Assembly: GCA_032207245.1 (NCBI GenBank)
Contig: CM063502.1
Location: 42,348,162 to 42,412,161 of the forward strand
DNA from: Pardosa pseudoannulata
Lineage: Eukaryota; Arthropoda; Arachnida; Araneae; Lycosidae
Direction: 5' to 3'
DNA length: 64,000 nucleotides
Part shown: positions 49,600-64,000 of the stretch, in pieces
How the letters are laid out: each line of letters begins with the position of its first letter
How positions within the stretch are numbered: the first letter of the stretch is position 1
Translations under genes and position numbers: made by a program
Notes under the pieces: model-generated
What the model was told of the DNA's origin: nothing
Databases searched by the model: none
What the model saw: only the letters and a program-made list of their open reading frames with translations

Positions 49600-52500
49600 T
49601 TTTAAAGATGTAATTTTTCAGCTATTAGATTATAAAGATCCAAAACTATTATAACTATAAATTACAAAAGAGACTGTCATACTGCAGAGATCTCCGACTA
49701 CTTAAAACTATAAAAAAGAGATAAAATAAAATAGTAAAACACTTGATCATAATAAGTATTATCTCTATTTTCCAAAATTCATTTTAAATTAAAGTTTGTT
49801 TCTTTTAAAATATTATGTACTAGCAATGATACTTTAAAAATTTAATATCGCTTGGAAACACATTAAAGCAATTCCTTTTATCTGCTTACCCTTAATAAAT
49901 TTAAACTTGTTTAAATATTTTAATAAATTTAGGAAGCTATTATAATCTTTTTAAAATTGTTTATCTCCAAATATGCAATTACATATGCTGTTAAATGCCT
50001 GAAATACCCTTAATTTCATTTGTTTATCATCGTTCAGTTTCAAATTCAATAAATGTTATCCTATGTATGCATATATTTTGTTAATTGGTAATTGGACATA
50101 TCACAACATTAACAAAAATATGCTAGAATATTTTGAACAAACAGTATATTCAATCAAATATGAGATTCACATCTTTTCACATTTACAATGAAGAAAATTT
50201 AATTAAAACTTGTCATAGAAATATGTGTTAACCAAATTAAACAAAAAATGGCCATCAAGCACAAAAGTAGTACAGCAAGAGTTGTTTGTTATCATAATAC
50301 AGTAATGGAAATAGGCAGACTGCCTTAATGGCTTGATTTTCTAGTCACCCCTTTAGTAATAGTAAGTACAATTCAATTAGTTTCCAATAGGCTGTGAAGG
50401 AATAAAAATAATGCCTTATTTCCAGTACTTACATTCCACAATTTGAGTCATACATTTTTTTATCCTGAATTAGTTACATCCATTGATTTTAAAGAGTGAA
50501 AGTTCTCATTTAATGTTAACGAAAAAGATAATTAATACTATCCAATAAATCATTATGGAGAGCTCATTTCTTCTTTGCAGAATTAACGGAAATGCTTCAA
50601 AATTAACAAGTCATTATCAGGGATGAATAAAACAATCTATCCACTTTTGAGATCCACACATTTCGGTAATATTATCTAACGGATGACTGAGAAATTGCTT
50701 TTGAATATTTGAAATTCAAAAGAGGATTTGTGGCAAAACAATTAGCAGAGTGCTATTGAATTTAATATTCTGAAAAAAAGTTTAAGCATGTCATTAAAGG
50801 ATGAACTGAATAGCTTTTTGTCTAAAAGATTAATGTTTAGAGATTGATCTCGTGTTTCTAATGAGGTGGTAAATGCGATAGCATTTTTCTCTTAGATAAT
50901 TAAAGAACACATACACATTTATAGACTATATTTAAAGGATGGTTACGCACATTTAAAATCATTTTAATGTAGTAAAGAAAATTTATTGACTAAAGTAAAA
51001 CATTTAGAAATAAATTTAGAAGAATATTATTTTCTTCATCTCTATTTAAATTTTCATTGCATTTTTAAGGCCTTTAATATAGTAGTTTTAATTTCTTCAC
51101 AGAAAAAAATAACGCTTAAATACAGAGATGTGTACACCAGATTATTATGTTATATTCATTTGGATATTTACAAGTATCTTCTAGAAATATTCTAGCATTT
51201 TATGTACCTCAAAACTCATTTATACTATTTTTTTATTTTTAGCTAAAGAGTATTTAAATAATGATTTTTCTTGAAATTTATCTAATTTTATAGAAATTTT
51301 AAGTATAATTATAATACTTGTAAATAAATTTATGTGAGTTAATGCCATAAATAAACATTTATGCATTTCTAGCTTTACAGTTTTTTAAATTATTTTATTA
51401 TATCTAATTAGGATTTATTTTTAAATTTAGTGCTTTTTAATCAATTTTTGAACATGTATTTGACTTGAAAGCAACAATTGTTTATGAAATAATTTAAACT
51501 CATATTATTTTAGAAAAGAATCACTTAAATGTCTTATAAATGTCTTCTATGAGTCCCTCTGCAATTTAATACATGGAGTGCAATACCACAGTAGCTGTTA
51601 AAATGAAACATTACTAATCGAAAAACTTTTTAATCTTATGTTCTAATTTCAATGTAAACTGAATACATTTCTTAAAAAGAAATCTTATGATTCTTCTTCT
51701 ATTACAATGATAAATTTGAAAAGAACATTCAAACCAACTTACATAATAATAATAAGAGAAAGTTGCTTAACGTTTAAACTCTTGAAAATGGCATCTAATG
51801 ATTCAAAAGGAATCTGAATTCTAATCTCTTGAAGTACTTCAACTTATTTTCGCATCTCCAAGTTTCCCTTAAAACCAAACTTCTGTTAGATTAATAAATA
51901 CGATATAATACCCAATAATTTATTTTCAAGGAAATATTTCAGCTATATATGATTTCTCTGCGATAAACTGAACAGAGAAGAATACGGATAATTACTGGAT
52001 AGAATTTATACATTTGGTAACGCAAAGCAGTGAATTAAAATTACACAAAGTTTTCATTCATGAAGCAACTAAATTTCTGCAGCCTAAGATCTACTTTATT
52101 AAGATAAAATTTAGCATTGATTTCCCATTTATCTTACTTGCAGTTAGTTTGACTTTATATGCTTGTATTTTTTAACCTATACAGAAACATCAAAACTTTT
52201 CTACCTGTTAGCCATTAAAGACAGCTTTAAAACACTAGGTTTACATAGCTTTAAAACTTATATGATTTTCGAGTTTAAATGTTGTGCCTATGAGAGAACA
52301 TCTTTTTTGTAAGAAAGGTCCAATTTTTCCATCTGCACACATCAGTTCAGGTTATAAGTCTTGAACTGGTCGATTAAAGAGGGTAAGAGTAAAAAATTCC
52401 TCTTTAGACCCTTTCATCTCAAGTTTAAGAGAAGATTATTGATATGAAATTTTGAAAAGTGAATATTGAAAAGCAAATTACAGTCATTTCGCGAAATATA

Positions 52501-52713
52501 TATGCATTTCATAAGTCCCCCTACCATTTATTCTATTGCGTGTCTTGCATATCGATTGATATTACCTCGTTTCAATTATTCTTTCTCTCGTGTATAAGAG
52601 GGGAGAAACTCCTAATCTGTAACACAGCTTAAAGGAGATTGGAAAGAAAGGAGTGTGCATTTAAGATTCATATATTTTCCTCTTGTACAGTATTGATAAA
52701 GAATTGTATTACA
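49600..52713. other. Intronic stretch, nothing recognised
   Basis: AT-rich sequence without recognisable repeat, exon or RNA gene. Confidence 0.5.
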
Positions 52714-52884
52714 TCAGTTTTGAGCTCTACGGTCTAGTGTTTTCCTACACAAAGGTTCATGAGACGGATACTTACTTCATAAAGCCGATTACGAATGGTT
52801 ATGAACATCCATTCCAGCAGTGGAATTCGAACCTACAAACTCCGGTATCGAAAAGTAGTACCATACCTATTTAGCTATTGTTCG
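52714..52884 (-). mobile_element. tRNA-derived SINE copy (minus strand)
   Basis: On the minus strand: A-box-like TAGCTAAATAGG, ACCGGAGTTTGTAGGTTCGA with intact B box GGTTCGAATTCC, then CTGCTGGAATGGATGTTCAT, AATCGGCTTTATGAAGTA, CGTCTCATGAACC and CACTAGACCGTAGAGCTC. Every block aligns with the SINE at 16470-16652. Better preserved than the 2.3-kb copy. The 63-codon ORF at 52683 on the + strand is an accident. Confidence 0.83.
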
Positions 52885-53204
52885 TCTCCTCTTTAAAAAA
52901 GAAAAATGGCTAATATTTCAATTCTCCAAATTTAGAACAATTAGATTAATTGAAAAACTATTCATTATTCAGTCGTTTGTATTTAATATCTTTTGTTAAA
53001 AAGAGGTTAAATGACAAAGATAATTATTTGTTATTTAATGCTTTAAAACTTCAGATTAAATAATAATATATCGGCAGTAAGTATAAATTTTTTTTATAAA
53101 ATTGGATTTTTGTCAACTTTCTAAGACGTCATAAAATCTATACAGCGCTTTTGTAAGGCCACCAATAGTTAATATATAAAAATAATTTTTTTGAGGAAAG
53201 ACCA

Positions 53205-53320
53205 CCTAACCAGAACATATGCTTAGCACCCCAGGGCCTATGGTCTCGGTAACGAAGATTGTCACCGTAGGCCCGGGCCCCTAGGGGCTGTTGCACTGAG
53301 GAGTTTATATATATATACGA
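53205..53320 (+). mobile_element. GC-rich repeat fragment related to the head of the 16.1-kb retroelement
   Basis: An abrupt GC-rich island (CACCCCAGGGCCTATGGTCT, CACCGTAGGCCCGGGCCCCT, AGGGGCTGTTGCAC) followed by a short TA run. It resembles 16185-16290 in layout and wording (ACCCCAGGGGCTGG, CCTAGGGGGCC, then TTTATATATA). I infer a diverged relative. An internal hairpin (CCTATGGT with ACCGTAGG) is present. Confidence 0.45.
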
Positions 53321-54467
53321 ATTTCTTTCTTTACATTATCCACCATTCCTCTCATTCATACACTTACCCAGCAAATTCGGAGTTTCGTATAACACTTGGA
53401 AAGTTACCTCAACATTCACAGCTTAATATTTTACCCGACACTTTAAAGTCTGAAGCATGTGTCGGAATCTCCTTCGTAGTTTTTATTAATTCATAAAGGC
53501 ATATAATGCCTGTATTGCCATCTGTGTTAGGAAAAAAAGTTATTAAATCTGAAATCTTTCACATTTGGTCTTCTTTTTTAGCTCATTCTAGCACTGCTAG
53601 GAGACCTTAAACTGGCTCATAGCATTCCGCCCTGAGACTGAAGTCTCTCTTCGCATTTTCATCATGAAAAGTATCTACGATTTTTAGCAAAGAAACCTTA
53701 AAGTACAAGAAATTAAAAAGCAATCTTTAGGCTTTTTTAAAATTTTGAGAATAATCTACCTTTATATGTGAGTAGGGGAGGGGGCTAAAAGCTCACATAG
53801 GACATGACGAAAAAAAGTTGGCTGGCAAATTAATAGGAAATCTAAAAATACTGGTAACACTCCATTTTATTTTATTCTCATTCTTTCTTCAAAATATTTA
53901 TTTTCTTCACCTCATATTAACTGTCTTTTAATTGTAAATAGTCCTTTTCCCGTATACTTATCAAGATATCTTTTACCATCAAAATCTTCCCTTTGTGTTT
54001 GTGGTTTGCTTGGTAACGCTGAGCATGATATGTTTGATTTCCCCCTTGCGCCTATTTTTCATTTTAGAAATACCATACTATGTCTTGAAATGTATTAGTC
54101 AGAAAAACTGAATTCTTATCAAATCCTGTGGTTAAATTCATACCTCTCGATTTCCTGGATCATGCGAAATCAACAAACACTTGCTCAGGAAAGCTCTATT
54201 GGCATGGTGAATAAACAATGACTTTTAACTTCATATTAATACAGCTGTCGTGCTCTTTTTCAAAAATATTTTCTGGATTTTTCATCTCTTGTTTTTGTTC
54301 TCATATTATAACTCTGATCAGAAATGTTGATTAATGACTATTTCCATTGAACGCATTACTGCCTTACATCCTTGTGTCGCTTTTGTGTTACCTGTGTTCA
54401 AATTGGTGTTGAACCATATAAAGATGTCGCTCTGTAACTAGAGTGTCATATTTACTTTTTCTTATTC
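53321..54467. other. Intronic stretch, nothing recognised
   Basis: Some moderately GC-richer sequence (53.58-53.65 kb) but no identifiable feature. Confidence 0.45.
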
Positions 54468-55044
54468 TTAACCCCTTCCGGTATGATTTAATAATGAAAA
54501 ATTGTGCATGAAATAACCATTTAATTTTTATTTAAAAAACTTGTTTCATTTTACAATTCTTACATATTCTTAATTAAAATCCACTTTTTGCATAGTGTTA
54601 AATAATATCAGAAACATTAAAATTAAGAAAATATCAAAGCAAAACATTAATAAGGTATACAGATAATAGTCTTCAAGCTAGTGGTACTTTTCAAAACAAA
54701 GTGCAAAGGAATTCTTAATTGTTTACACCGCCAAGTAGTCTCACTTTTAATTTGGTTTTTGTAACATACACGGCATTTCTTAGTAGGTTTTATTTTATTC
54801 TGACTCATTAATTTGGCAATGACTTGTACCAAGAAATTCTAAGTAAACAATATGCAATAGTGACTTGTGATTTTCACAAGTGATAAAAGTGTTGCCAAAT
54901 TCAGTACACTAGAAATTTTAAACTAAATTAATTATCATATTTAACAGTAACTTTAATCGCATGACGAGTGTAGCTCGTCATTATGCGGTATGGAATGAAA
55001 AACTAATGACGAGCTAGACTCGTCATTTTACCGGAAGGGGTTAA
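54468..55044 (-). mobile_element. Internally deleted piggyBac-like element (577 bp), perfect 16-bp terminal inverted repeats
   Basis: TTAACCCCTTCCGGTA at the left and TACCGGAAGGGGTTAA at the right are exact reverse complements including the TTAA target sequence. Subterminal hairpins near the right end (ATGACGAGTGTAGCTCGTCA and ATGACGAGCTAGACTCGTCA) are repeated. The interior encodes a decayed piggyBac transposase C-terminal cysteine-rich tail on the minus strand. This gives the superfamily assignment direct protein-level support and lends weight to the other TTAA-bounded elements in the window. Confidence 0.87.
54647..54832 (-). pseudogene. piggyBac transposase C-terminal cysteine-rich domain remnant
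   Basis: A 61-codon open frame on the minus strand includes KPTKKCRVCYKNQIKSETTW then RCKQLRIPLHF. This matches the R-x-x-CRVC...K-x-ET-x-x-x-C-x-x-C-x-x-PLC pattern of the Zn-binding tail of piggyBac transposases. The second Cys of the second pair and the Cys after PL have been lost (Leu and His), and the final Cys/His pair is missing. The DDE catalytic domain is deleted. The ATG at 54832 is internal, not a true start. It cannot encode an active transposase. Confidence 0.72.
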
Positions 55045-55611
55045 TAAAATGTGTTTATGATAAAAAAAATTCGTGTACATCCATTTCAACATTTGCTTTA
55101 AATTTATAGTTTTCTTCCTAATATAAAATAAATATTCATTACTTGGTACATATATATATATAGCATCACGTAATAACTGTTTCAAACTAAAAAAAAAGCA
55201 GTATCTTTGGAGAACAATGAAAAATAACTCGAGTTGGAGCACTGTAATATATTCATTATAAAATAACTGTTACATAATTATGATGTTTAATAATCATAAT
55301 GAGAAGTACTCAATTTATTAATTATTTTTCTTATGAGGGTTATGAGTATAAAATTTAACGATGCGTTTATCAAGTATTATGGAATTCGACTTGGACCCAG
55401 TACAAAATAAATGCCCACAGTGAGTTAGCCATACTATCTTGCATTTTAGAACTTAGAACATTGGACTAATCACTTGCTGAAAAGATGTCAGCAAGGTAAG
55501 TACTTCCATGTATTCCATAATATCAAAAAGAAACCGTCTCAACAGTTATGTATATTATATGTTCATTGCGTATTGTTTTTGTGGTAATCAACAATGCAAG
55601 TCAATTTTTAG
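55045..55611. other. Intronic stretch before the TM exon
   Basis: AT-rich, with no element recognised. The polypyrimidine-poor but usable acceptor for the TM exon is at its end. Confidence 0.5.
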
Positions 55612-55791
55612 GCTTGCCAGTGATGGACTCCACTGTCTCCGGGCCCATATCGGATGGTAGTTCTTCTGTGGAGTTCTTGCCAGCGTGGCTGTTGGCTGCT
55701 GCAGTCATTGGCAGCATAGTTGTGATAGCCAACGTTTTGGTCTGTATAATTTATATCCGGAGGAAACACTGGTGTAGAAGTGCGCAAGGAG
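55612..55791 (+). CDS. Nephrin-like receptor, exon encoding linker, transmembrane helix and start of the cytoplasmic tail
   Basis: Internal coding exon of 180 bases (60 codons), acceptor TTTTTAG, donor GTAAGT, phase 1 at both ends. Residues 1-22 are a Ser/Pro-rich extracellular linker. About residues 23-49 form one hydrophobic helix (starting LPAWLLAAAVIG), followed by the basic stop-transfer RRKH at 50-53. Asn 41 and Cys 45 sit inside the helix; as I recall it, vertebrate nephrin also has Asn followed shortly by Cys in its TM segment, which supports the family call. The exon joins in frame to the FN3 exon (FRTK-S-LPVM). An upstream ATG at 55548 opens a longer reading frame across the acceptor, but the splice site and phase show the true exon begins at 55612. 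The cytoplasmic tail, which carries signalling tyrosines in this family, must be encoded by further exons; I could not find one before 64000. Confidence 0.87.
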
Positions 55792-56402
55792 GTAAGTGAG
55801 CATTTTTCCACCTTTTTAAAATCTCTAAATTGCATAGGTTTTCATTAAAGCATTATCAGTAACTCAAAGGAAACAATGTAACGAATAACTGGTAAATTTA
55901 TCTTTATACATACCATAAATTAACTTTAATAAAATTTACACATGTGCTTAATATAATTTATACATTTATGCTACATTTATGTTTAATAATTTCCAGAATA
56001 ATTTGAATATTTTAAACTCAAGCAATGCTTTTTTGTAAATTATCAGAAATTTTATTCTGCAACGGAACGAATTATTAAACATAGAAAATGTAGGGTGTTA
56101 ATTTATAGCATGTGTGTTTTACGTTAATTTTTAATTCTTAGTCTTTGTAATATCTAAATTTAAATCTGTTGCTAAAAAAGATGAAGTATAATACATCAAT
56201 GAGGCTTGCAGTTATGATTTTGGTTGCGAAATGAGTCTTACTTGGCGTCAAGTAGCACGTAGCACATGAAATGTTCTTAAATATGTCGCCCCCACAAGAT
56301 TATAAAAAGACCACTATAGCTTAACTACAGTACATAAATATTTTTATTTTACTAAAGCTTTTAATACAAAAATTACATATTCAAAGGTTTAATGTTCCAC
56401 TC

Positions 56403-56405
<3 letters not shown>

Positions 56406-56486
<81 letters not shown>
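56406..56486. repeat. (TA)n microsatellite
   Basis: About 40 uninterrupted TA units. Confidence 0.97.
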
Positions 56487-56488
<2 letters not shown>

Positions 56489-56818
56489 GTTTAGTTCTTC
56501 GTAAAAAGAAGCACCATTCCAAAAAACATATTTCGTAGAAACCTCGAGGCAAAGAGATGTAAAGTTGCTAAGGAAATTTCGTCGGATGATAAAGGATTAT
56601 AAGCAAAAGCTATATCATTTTTACGAAAAATTTGTCTAAAAGTATCTTTGAATATTTACCCACAACACACTTCACTTTTGTCTTTAAAAGTCTTTTCACC
56701 AAGTCTAACCATTTTTCTTCGAATTCAGTGTTCATAAAGATTTAAAACGAAGCATTTTATTTTTAATACGGTGGATTGTACTTTTTGCAATATAATATTT
56801 GTCTTTGAAGATACATAT

Positions 56819-59423
<2,605 letters not shown>

Positions 59424-59735
59424 GTAAAATATAAATTGCAGATATTATGTAAATAAGTCTTTATTCCTTTCATTTGTACCCTCACTAGCTATAAATGAAT
59501 TCTGAACAGATAAATGGGATTTTTAAAACTTTGTCAGAGATTATATATGCTTTTCAGCAATCAAGCTTTTAAGCAGTAGAGAAATATAAATTGCAGCTAT
59601 TATGTAAATAAGTCTTTATTCCTTTTATCTGTTCCTTTACTAGCTGTAAATGAATTCTGAACAGTTAAATAGCATTTTTAAAACTTTGTCTAAGATTATA
59701 TGCTTTTAAGCACTCAAGCTTAAACTTATTTACTC
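59424..59735 (+). repeat. Two-copy tandem duplication, unit ~155 bp
   Basis: ATAAATTGCAG, ATTATGTAAATAAGTCTTTA, AAATGAATTCTGAACAG and TTTTTAAAACTTTGTC occur at 59431 and again at 59586 with the same spacing. Confidence 0.9.
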
Positions 59736-62258
59736 TTGAATATACGCAGTTCAAGATTTCTAATAAATTTAATTAAAATGATTAGAACTGGTGAAAAATT
59801 TCTGTCATTTGTGAGATCATTTATTCCTTTATTGTTAAAGTAAAATTTTTATATATCTGTCAGTAGTTAGCTATTTATTTAAGTTTAAATTTGATGAAGT
59901 AGTTAAAAATATGTTAGTGCATTTAAAGGGTTTTTTTTTAATATTTAGTTATGTGCTTTAATATTTTTACGTATTCAAAGAACTTACTCTTTTGATAAAT
60001 AAATTACATGAGCTCTTATTGTTTTAAGCAATTTAAACATCAAGCTAATTTACCAATAAATTTTAATAAAATTTGGTAGAAAGCAATGGACGTGAGATAT
60101 ATTTTTATGGATTGCTGCAGAATATTTGTTAATATCGTTCTCTCAGCTTCTTAAATGCAATACTTACAAAACTCTTTATTAAAAAAATAATAATTATTAC
60201 AAATTTCTATTTCAAGAAGAGAGTTGTTTGTTTGGAATTCATGGTATAAAATAGAAACTCCTTGCATGAATTGCAACTTACAAAAATGCAAAATTTTAAT
60301 ATTTCTCTATAATATATACTCATTAAACATTTGAATTTGTAATGCAATTCTGACATAGATTTTTGTAAAGCAGCAAAAAAAATGTTTATCGATGATTACA
60401 ACAGAAAGATATTTCCTCATTGTTTATTCATATATAATACGTTGGATATTAAATTGATTAATTTTATCCTGCTTTTACAATTTTCCAAACTTTTTTAAAA
60501 GGTTTCAAATTAATGAAGAATTTAGAAATCTTTTAGTACATTCGAAGAATTCTTTAAAATCCTTTTAATTCAACTTAATTTAAAAGATATTAATAGCTTA
60601 TAGTGAATTTCCTGGTAGAGTATATTTTGCCTTGATGAATTTCATTTAACTATTATGCAATACATATAATTACAACATGTATATTATTTTAGAAAGTTTT
60701 CATTAGTGAACAGAAAAATTAACGCATTCCTGTAAAGGTTTTAATTAATGAACAATCAAAGTTATTAAAATCCTTAAATAATCATTTAAATATTTTTTCT
60801 TTATATTTTAGCTTGAAAACAAAGAAATAAATACAAAGATAATCAGCTTTAACAAATCCATAGTTGCTATATTAAATATAGTGCGTGTAGATATTTGGTA
60901 AAGGCAATCGAGAATACTGTTTTTCATCAGGATAATAAACTATTCATTAGTTTCAACTGATTGCCACTTTTTTAAATTTTCCATTCAAAAAAGAAAATTC
61001 TATTTTGCTTAATGCCTTTATTGCCATAAGTTCATATTTTTATTTTTAAAATATTCTCCAATGCTTTGAAGCTTGTTTACATTTTATTACTTTCTCAAGA
61101 AGTTATTGAAACTTTAAGAATCTTTTAATGACATACCTATTTAACGATTAAAATGGCAAAATGAGAATGCTTGTTTTGAAAGAAAATCAAAAATGAAAAA
61201 TTAATCAACATCCCTGTAAGTACTACTATTTGGAATACGATAGTTTAATCATCAAACTTTTCCAAACTTATAATCACAGTACCCTCTTTCGAGAACTTTA
61301 CTTACTACATAAAATGAATATTTATTAAAGATTTTGTTGAGATAAATGTATAAAATAAAAATTTAAAATAGATAATAAGCTAAAAGCTTTAAAATAATTG
61401 CCAAAAACTATAAGAGTAAGTAAATCACGCAGAAACTCCCACAATTGTTTAAAAGAAATATTAGAAAGTTTTAAATTCAATTTTAATTTATATGCTACAA
61501 ATAAGATGAGAAAACAAACCTTTTGTTTATACGTTATTTATATCACTTTAATAAGATGTTTAAAAATTGGATATTTGAATAGCTTAGTTTAAGTAGCAGT
61601 AAACTTTTTGATTATTAATATATTATGTGTACAATTGTAATTTAAAAAATATTGCTGCGCAATTTCATTTAGGAATAAAAATTGGTTTTTATGAAATTAT
61701 GCTGTATTCGAAGAAAGAAATTAAACAGGCAAATTTAAAATATTAGCAAGCTCTCTTTCTAAAATTATATTCACATCATAGATTTAAACACTTTAATTAT
61801 TTAAACATTTTTTTGCATATCACACTATTATTATATTATATATAAATGGTATTTTGTATTTCTTCCTCACTCTTAAATACTCGTTTCTAATACTTTTGAA
61901 TAAACGAGTAAGAATAATCTGAAGCAGTATCTGAAGTTATTGATTCTTGCTTTTTCAAACTTTTGACGCGAATGTCAGAAACAAATGTGACAGCTTTTCC
62001 TTAATATGAATAATAAGGAGTGTTTAATAAAGAGTAGTGTTATCAAATAGCGTGAAAATTAAACAAAGGATATTCGATCTTAAATGAAACATGATACTAT
62101 GTCAGATAATAAACTTGTCTTAATAATTTTCTCGTCAAAACTTTGGTCGCTCGATGGTAAAGCAGCAATTTAAAGCGTAAGTCGAGAGTATTGTTAACTG
62201 ACAAGGTATATTTTATTTCATCTTTTTATCTATTTCTATATTTCTAGATAAAATGACC
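59736..62258. other. Intronic stretch, nothing recognised
   Basis: AT-rich. A weak similarity exists between 60690-60800 and 62425-62520 (CATTAGTGAACAGAAAAATT against CATTAGACAACACAAATATT; both continue to ATCCTTAAATAAT). Confidence 0.45.
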
Positions 62259-62710
62259 TTCATAATGAATATCAAGTGCACTGGTGTACTTAATGTGACA
62301 CTTACGAATTCATTTGAAATAATTTAGGTGTCTGTGACATTGATTTTCATTAAAAATTCCCATTTATTATTTAATTTTTAATGCGTATTTTTTCTATTTA
62401 ATTTTTAAACACTTTTTATAGAAGGATTTCATTAGACAACACAAATATTTAAGCGTTTCTGTAAAGATTGTAAATAAGGAATAGGTAAAACTATTAACAT
62501 CCTTAAATAATAATTCAATTTTTATATTTGAGCTTATTTATATTGATATTTATGATCATAAATTACAATCATAAAGAAATTCAAGTGAAATTTTGTACTC
62601 AATGTGACAATTCATTTGAAGTAGTTTAAGTTTCTGTGACATTTGTTTTCATTAAAAATTCCAGTTTCTTTCAAGTGTATTTTTCTATTTAATTTTTAAA
62701 CACATTTTAA
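62259..62710 (+). repeat. Imperfect direct duplication, copies ~150 bp spaced ~300 bp
   Basis: 62261-62415 and 62567-62710 share AATTCATTTGAA, TCTGTGACATT, TTTTCATTAAAAATTCC and TTTTTCTATTTAATTTTTAA in the same order. Moderately diverged. Confidence 0.75.
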
Positions 62711-64000
62711 ACAGTATAGTATTAAATATTTTCTATTTGTTTTATTATATAATTATTTTATTAAATTACCCTGTTAGAGATTTATCTTATATATACACAA
62801 ACATAAATTAAAATAACATATTGAGATATATGTATATATTCATTAAATAATATATTATACTTTAATAGAAAATTCTCAAATCAATACTATTTTAATGTCG
62901 TTAATTTCATCTTGTAGCGTTAATCTAAAAATATAAGGACATGCAATTTTACATAACAAAAATCCTTTACAAAACTTTTTACCTTTATTAAAACATATGG
63001 CTAAATACATTTTAAAGTTTTAATTAGTAATAAAAATGGGAGTATTTCATTCAGTATTTTCTGAAAATGTTCCTTTTATTATTTCTTAAAACATATTTAA
63101 AACATCTTCTCATTATTTCAAATGAAAACAATTTTGAAAGGGTTTTTTTTTTATTTGTTTATCATTTTATTTTATTCAGTTAGAACGTGCGATGTAGGTT
63201 AGAACATGTATGTGACTTTTAACTAGCTTTTAAAATCAAATTTAAGAGAATTTTCTGTAGCTGTTTTATAAATCAGTCTTTTATTCTTTGTAAACCTCTT
63301 TATATCATCTGGTATTACACTACACAAATTTTACCATCACTACAAAATAAAAATTATAACCCGCGTAAATAATTTCACTTTTTTAGTGGTCCCTTATCTA
63401 TTTTAGTACCACTCCATGTAAAAAAATCCCATTATAACTACATTTTTATAGCAAACACTAAAAGAATATTATTTTTATGTAGTTATTAATGAGAAAATGG
63501 AAATAACTTAACGCTACATTTATTTGAAATATTTTGTAAAAATTCCAAGTTATTTTTTTCCTGCAAAATTTTGATGGTTTATTTCACTGGGATCATAACA
63601 GAGAAAAAACAGATTTAGAGCTCCAGTGATAAAAGCATTCGAGAAGGGGATTATTTTTTTCACTCTTAGTGCTTACTCTTACAATGCATTTTTATGTCAT
63701 TTTAAAAGTGCATTCATTTTCTTAATAATTTTTGATATCACAGATGCATATTTTACCAGTTGCTGCATGATTTAATTGAACAAATACTAAAACGTATAAA
63801 CCTCTATTTTTTAGTTTGCAACAGATTTTTATAGTACATAAAACAAGTAAAATCTTAAAACTAACATTTTTACTGATTACGTAATTTAATACTCAAATAC
63901 TTTAATAAATTATTTCGTAAAATATTTACCATATTTCCAAGCTAAACAGATATTTTGGATGCTTTTATGCAGCTGAAATATGCTAATAAATCTTGTGTAA
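62711..64000. other. Intronic stretch, nothing recognised
   Basis: AT-rich to the window edge. No exon or repeat identified. Confidence 0.5.

Larger units (their letters stand above)
36166..55611 (+). other. Phase-1 intron of 19,446 bp between the FN3 and transmembrane exons
   Basis: It starts with GTGAGT and ends with CAATTTTTAG. Contents: a 103-bp dispersed duplicate (36.2 and 37.1 kb), a four-copy array at 42.3-43.1 kb, a ~173-bp dispersed duplicate (46.7 and 47.8 kb), TTAA-flanked elements at 48.6 and 54.5 kb, a SINE at 52.7 kb and a GC-rich repeat fragment at 53.2 kb. No further exon is recognisable. An unseen small linker exon between FN3 and TM cannot be excluded. Confidence 0.78.

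Noticed and set aside
55548..55799. 83-codon ORF starting at an ATG upstream of the TM exon
   Set aside because: The ATG lies in the intron. A clear acceptor at 55610-55611 and phase-1 continuity with the FN3 exon place the exon start at 55612.
55608..55835. 75-codon minus-strand ORF over the TM exon
   Set aside because: It is the antisense shadow of the real exon.
56520..56600. Possible cytoplasmic-tail exon after the TM exon
   Set aside because: An AG followed by a short open frame exists, but there is no convincing polypyrimidine tract or donor and no nephrin-like tail motif.

Overview
This is an arthropod nuclear DNA window, most likely from a spider or another arachnid. The base composition is strongly AT-rich, there are many long (TA)n microsatellites, and very large introns are packed with small decayed transposons. 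The organism call is an inference. Nothing prokaryotic is present: no operons, Shine-Dalgarno sites or long bacterial ORFs, and nearly all ORFs of 60-127 codons look like chance.

The one host gene I can support is on the + strand, and the whole window lies inside it. Three coding exons are visible: 4637-4948 (the membrane-proximal I-set Ig domain), 35884-36165 (a single fibronectin type III domain) and 55612-55791 (juxtamembrane linker, transmembrane helix and stop-transfer basics). Each has AG/GT splice signals, each is a whole number of codons (104, 94 and 60), and all bounding introns are phase 1, so they join in one open frame. The order Ig-FN3-TM, the PDPP start and W-x-PGFDGGL core of the FN3 domain, and the Asn/Cys-bearing TM segment point to the nephrin / Sticks-and-stones / Hibris family of cell-adhesion receptors. 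The earlier Ig domains and signal peptide must lie upstream of base 1, and the cytoplasmic tail downstream of 64000. The internal introns are 30,935 bp and 19,446 bp.

The introns hold most of the remaining content. Positions 5.06-6.05 kb are an array of about five ~200-bp units, and 6.38-7.89 kb is a ~755-bp tandem duplication. Positions 16.1-17.1 kb hold a retroelement with an 11-bp target-site duplication, itself split by a tRNA-derived SINE with its own 12-bp duplication. Two more copies of that SINE are at 2.3 and 52.7 kb. Positions 20.1-20.5 kb hold an internally deleted Tc1-like transposase relic. Positions 26.2-35.0 kb are a transposon cluster: two copies of a ~1.3-1.5 kb repeat with an RTE-like end, a solo-LTR-like repeat whose inverted partner is at 14.4 kb, and four TTAA-flanked elements with terminal inverted repeats. 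Position 42.3 kb starts a four-copy ~200-bp array. Two further TTAA-flanked elements lie at 48.6 and 54.5 kb, and the last still carries a decayed piggyBac transposase cysteine-rich tail.

I found no unknown multi-gene system. The points most worth a second look are the dispersed exons of the nephrin-like gene, the set of TTAA-bounded elements (several carrying long (TA)n tracts), the nested retroelement with readable target-site duplications, and the deleted Tc1 ORF that still reads from its N-terminal start into its C-terminal end in one frame.
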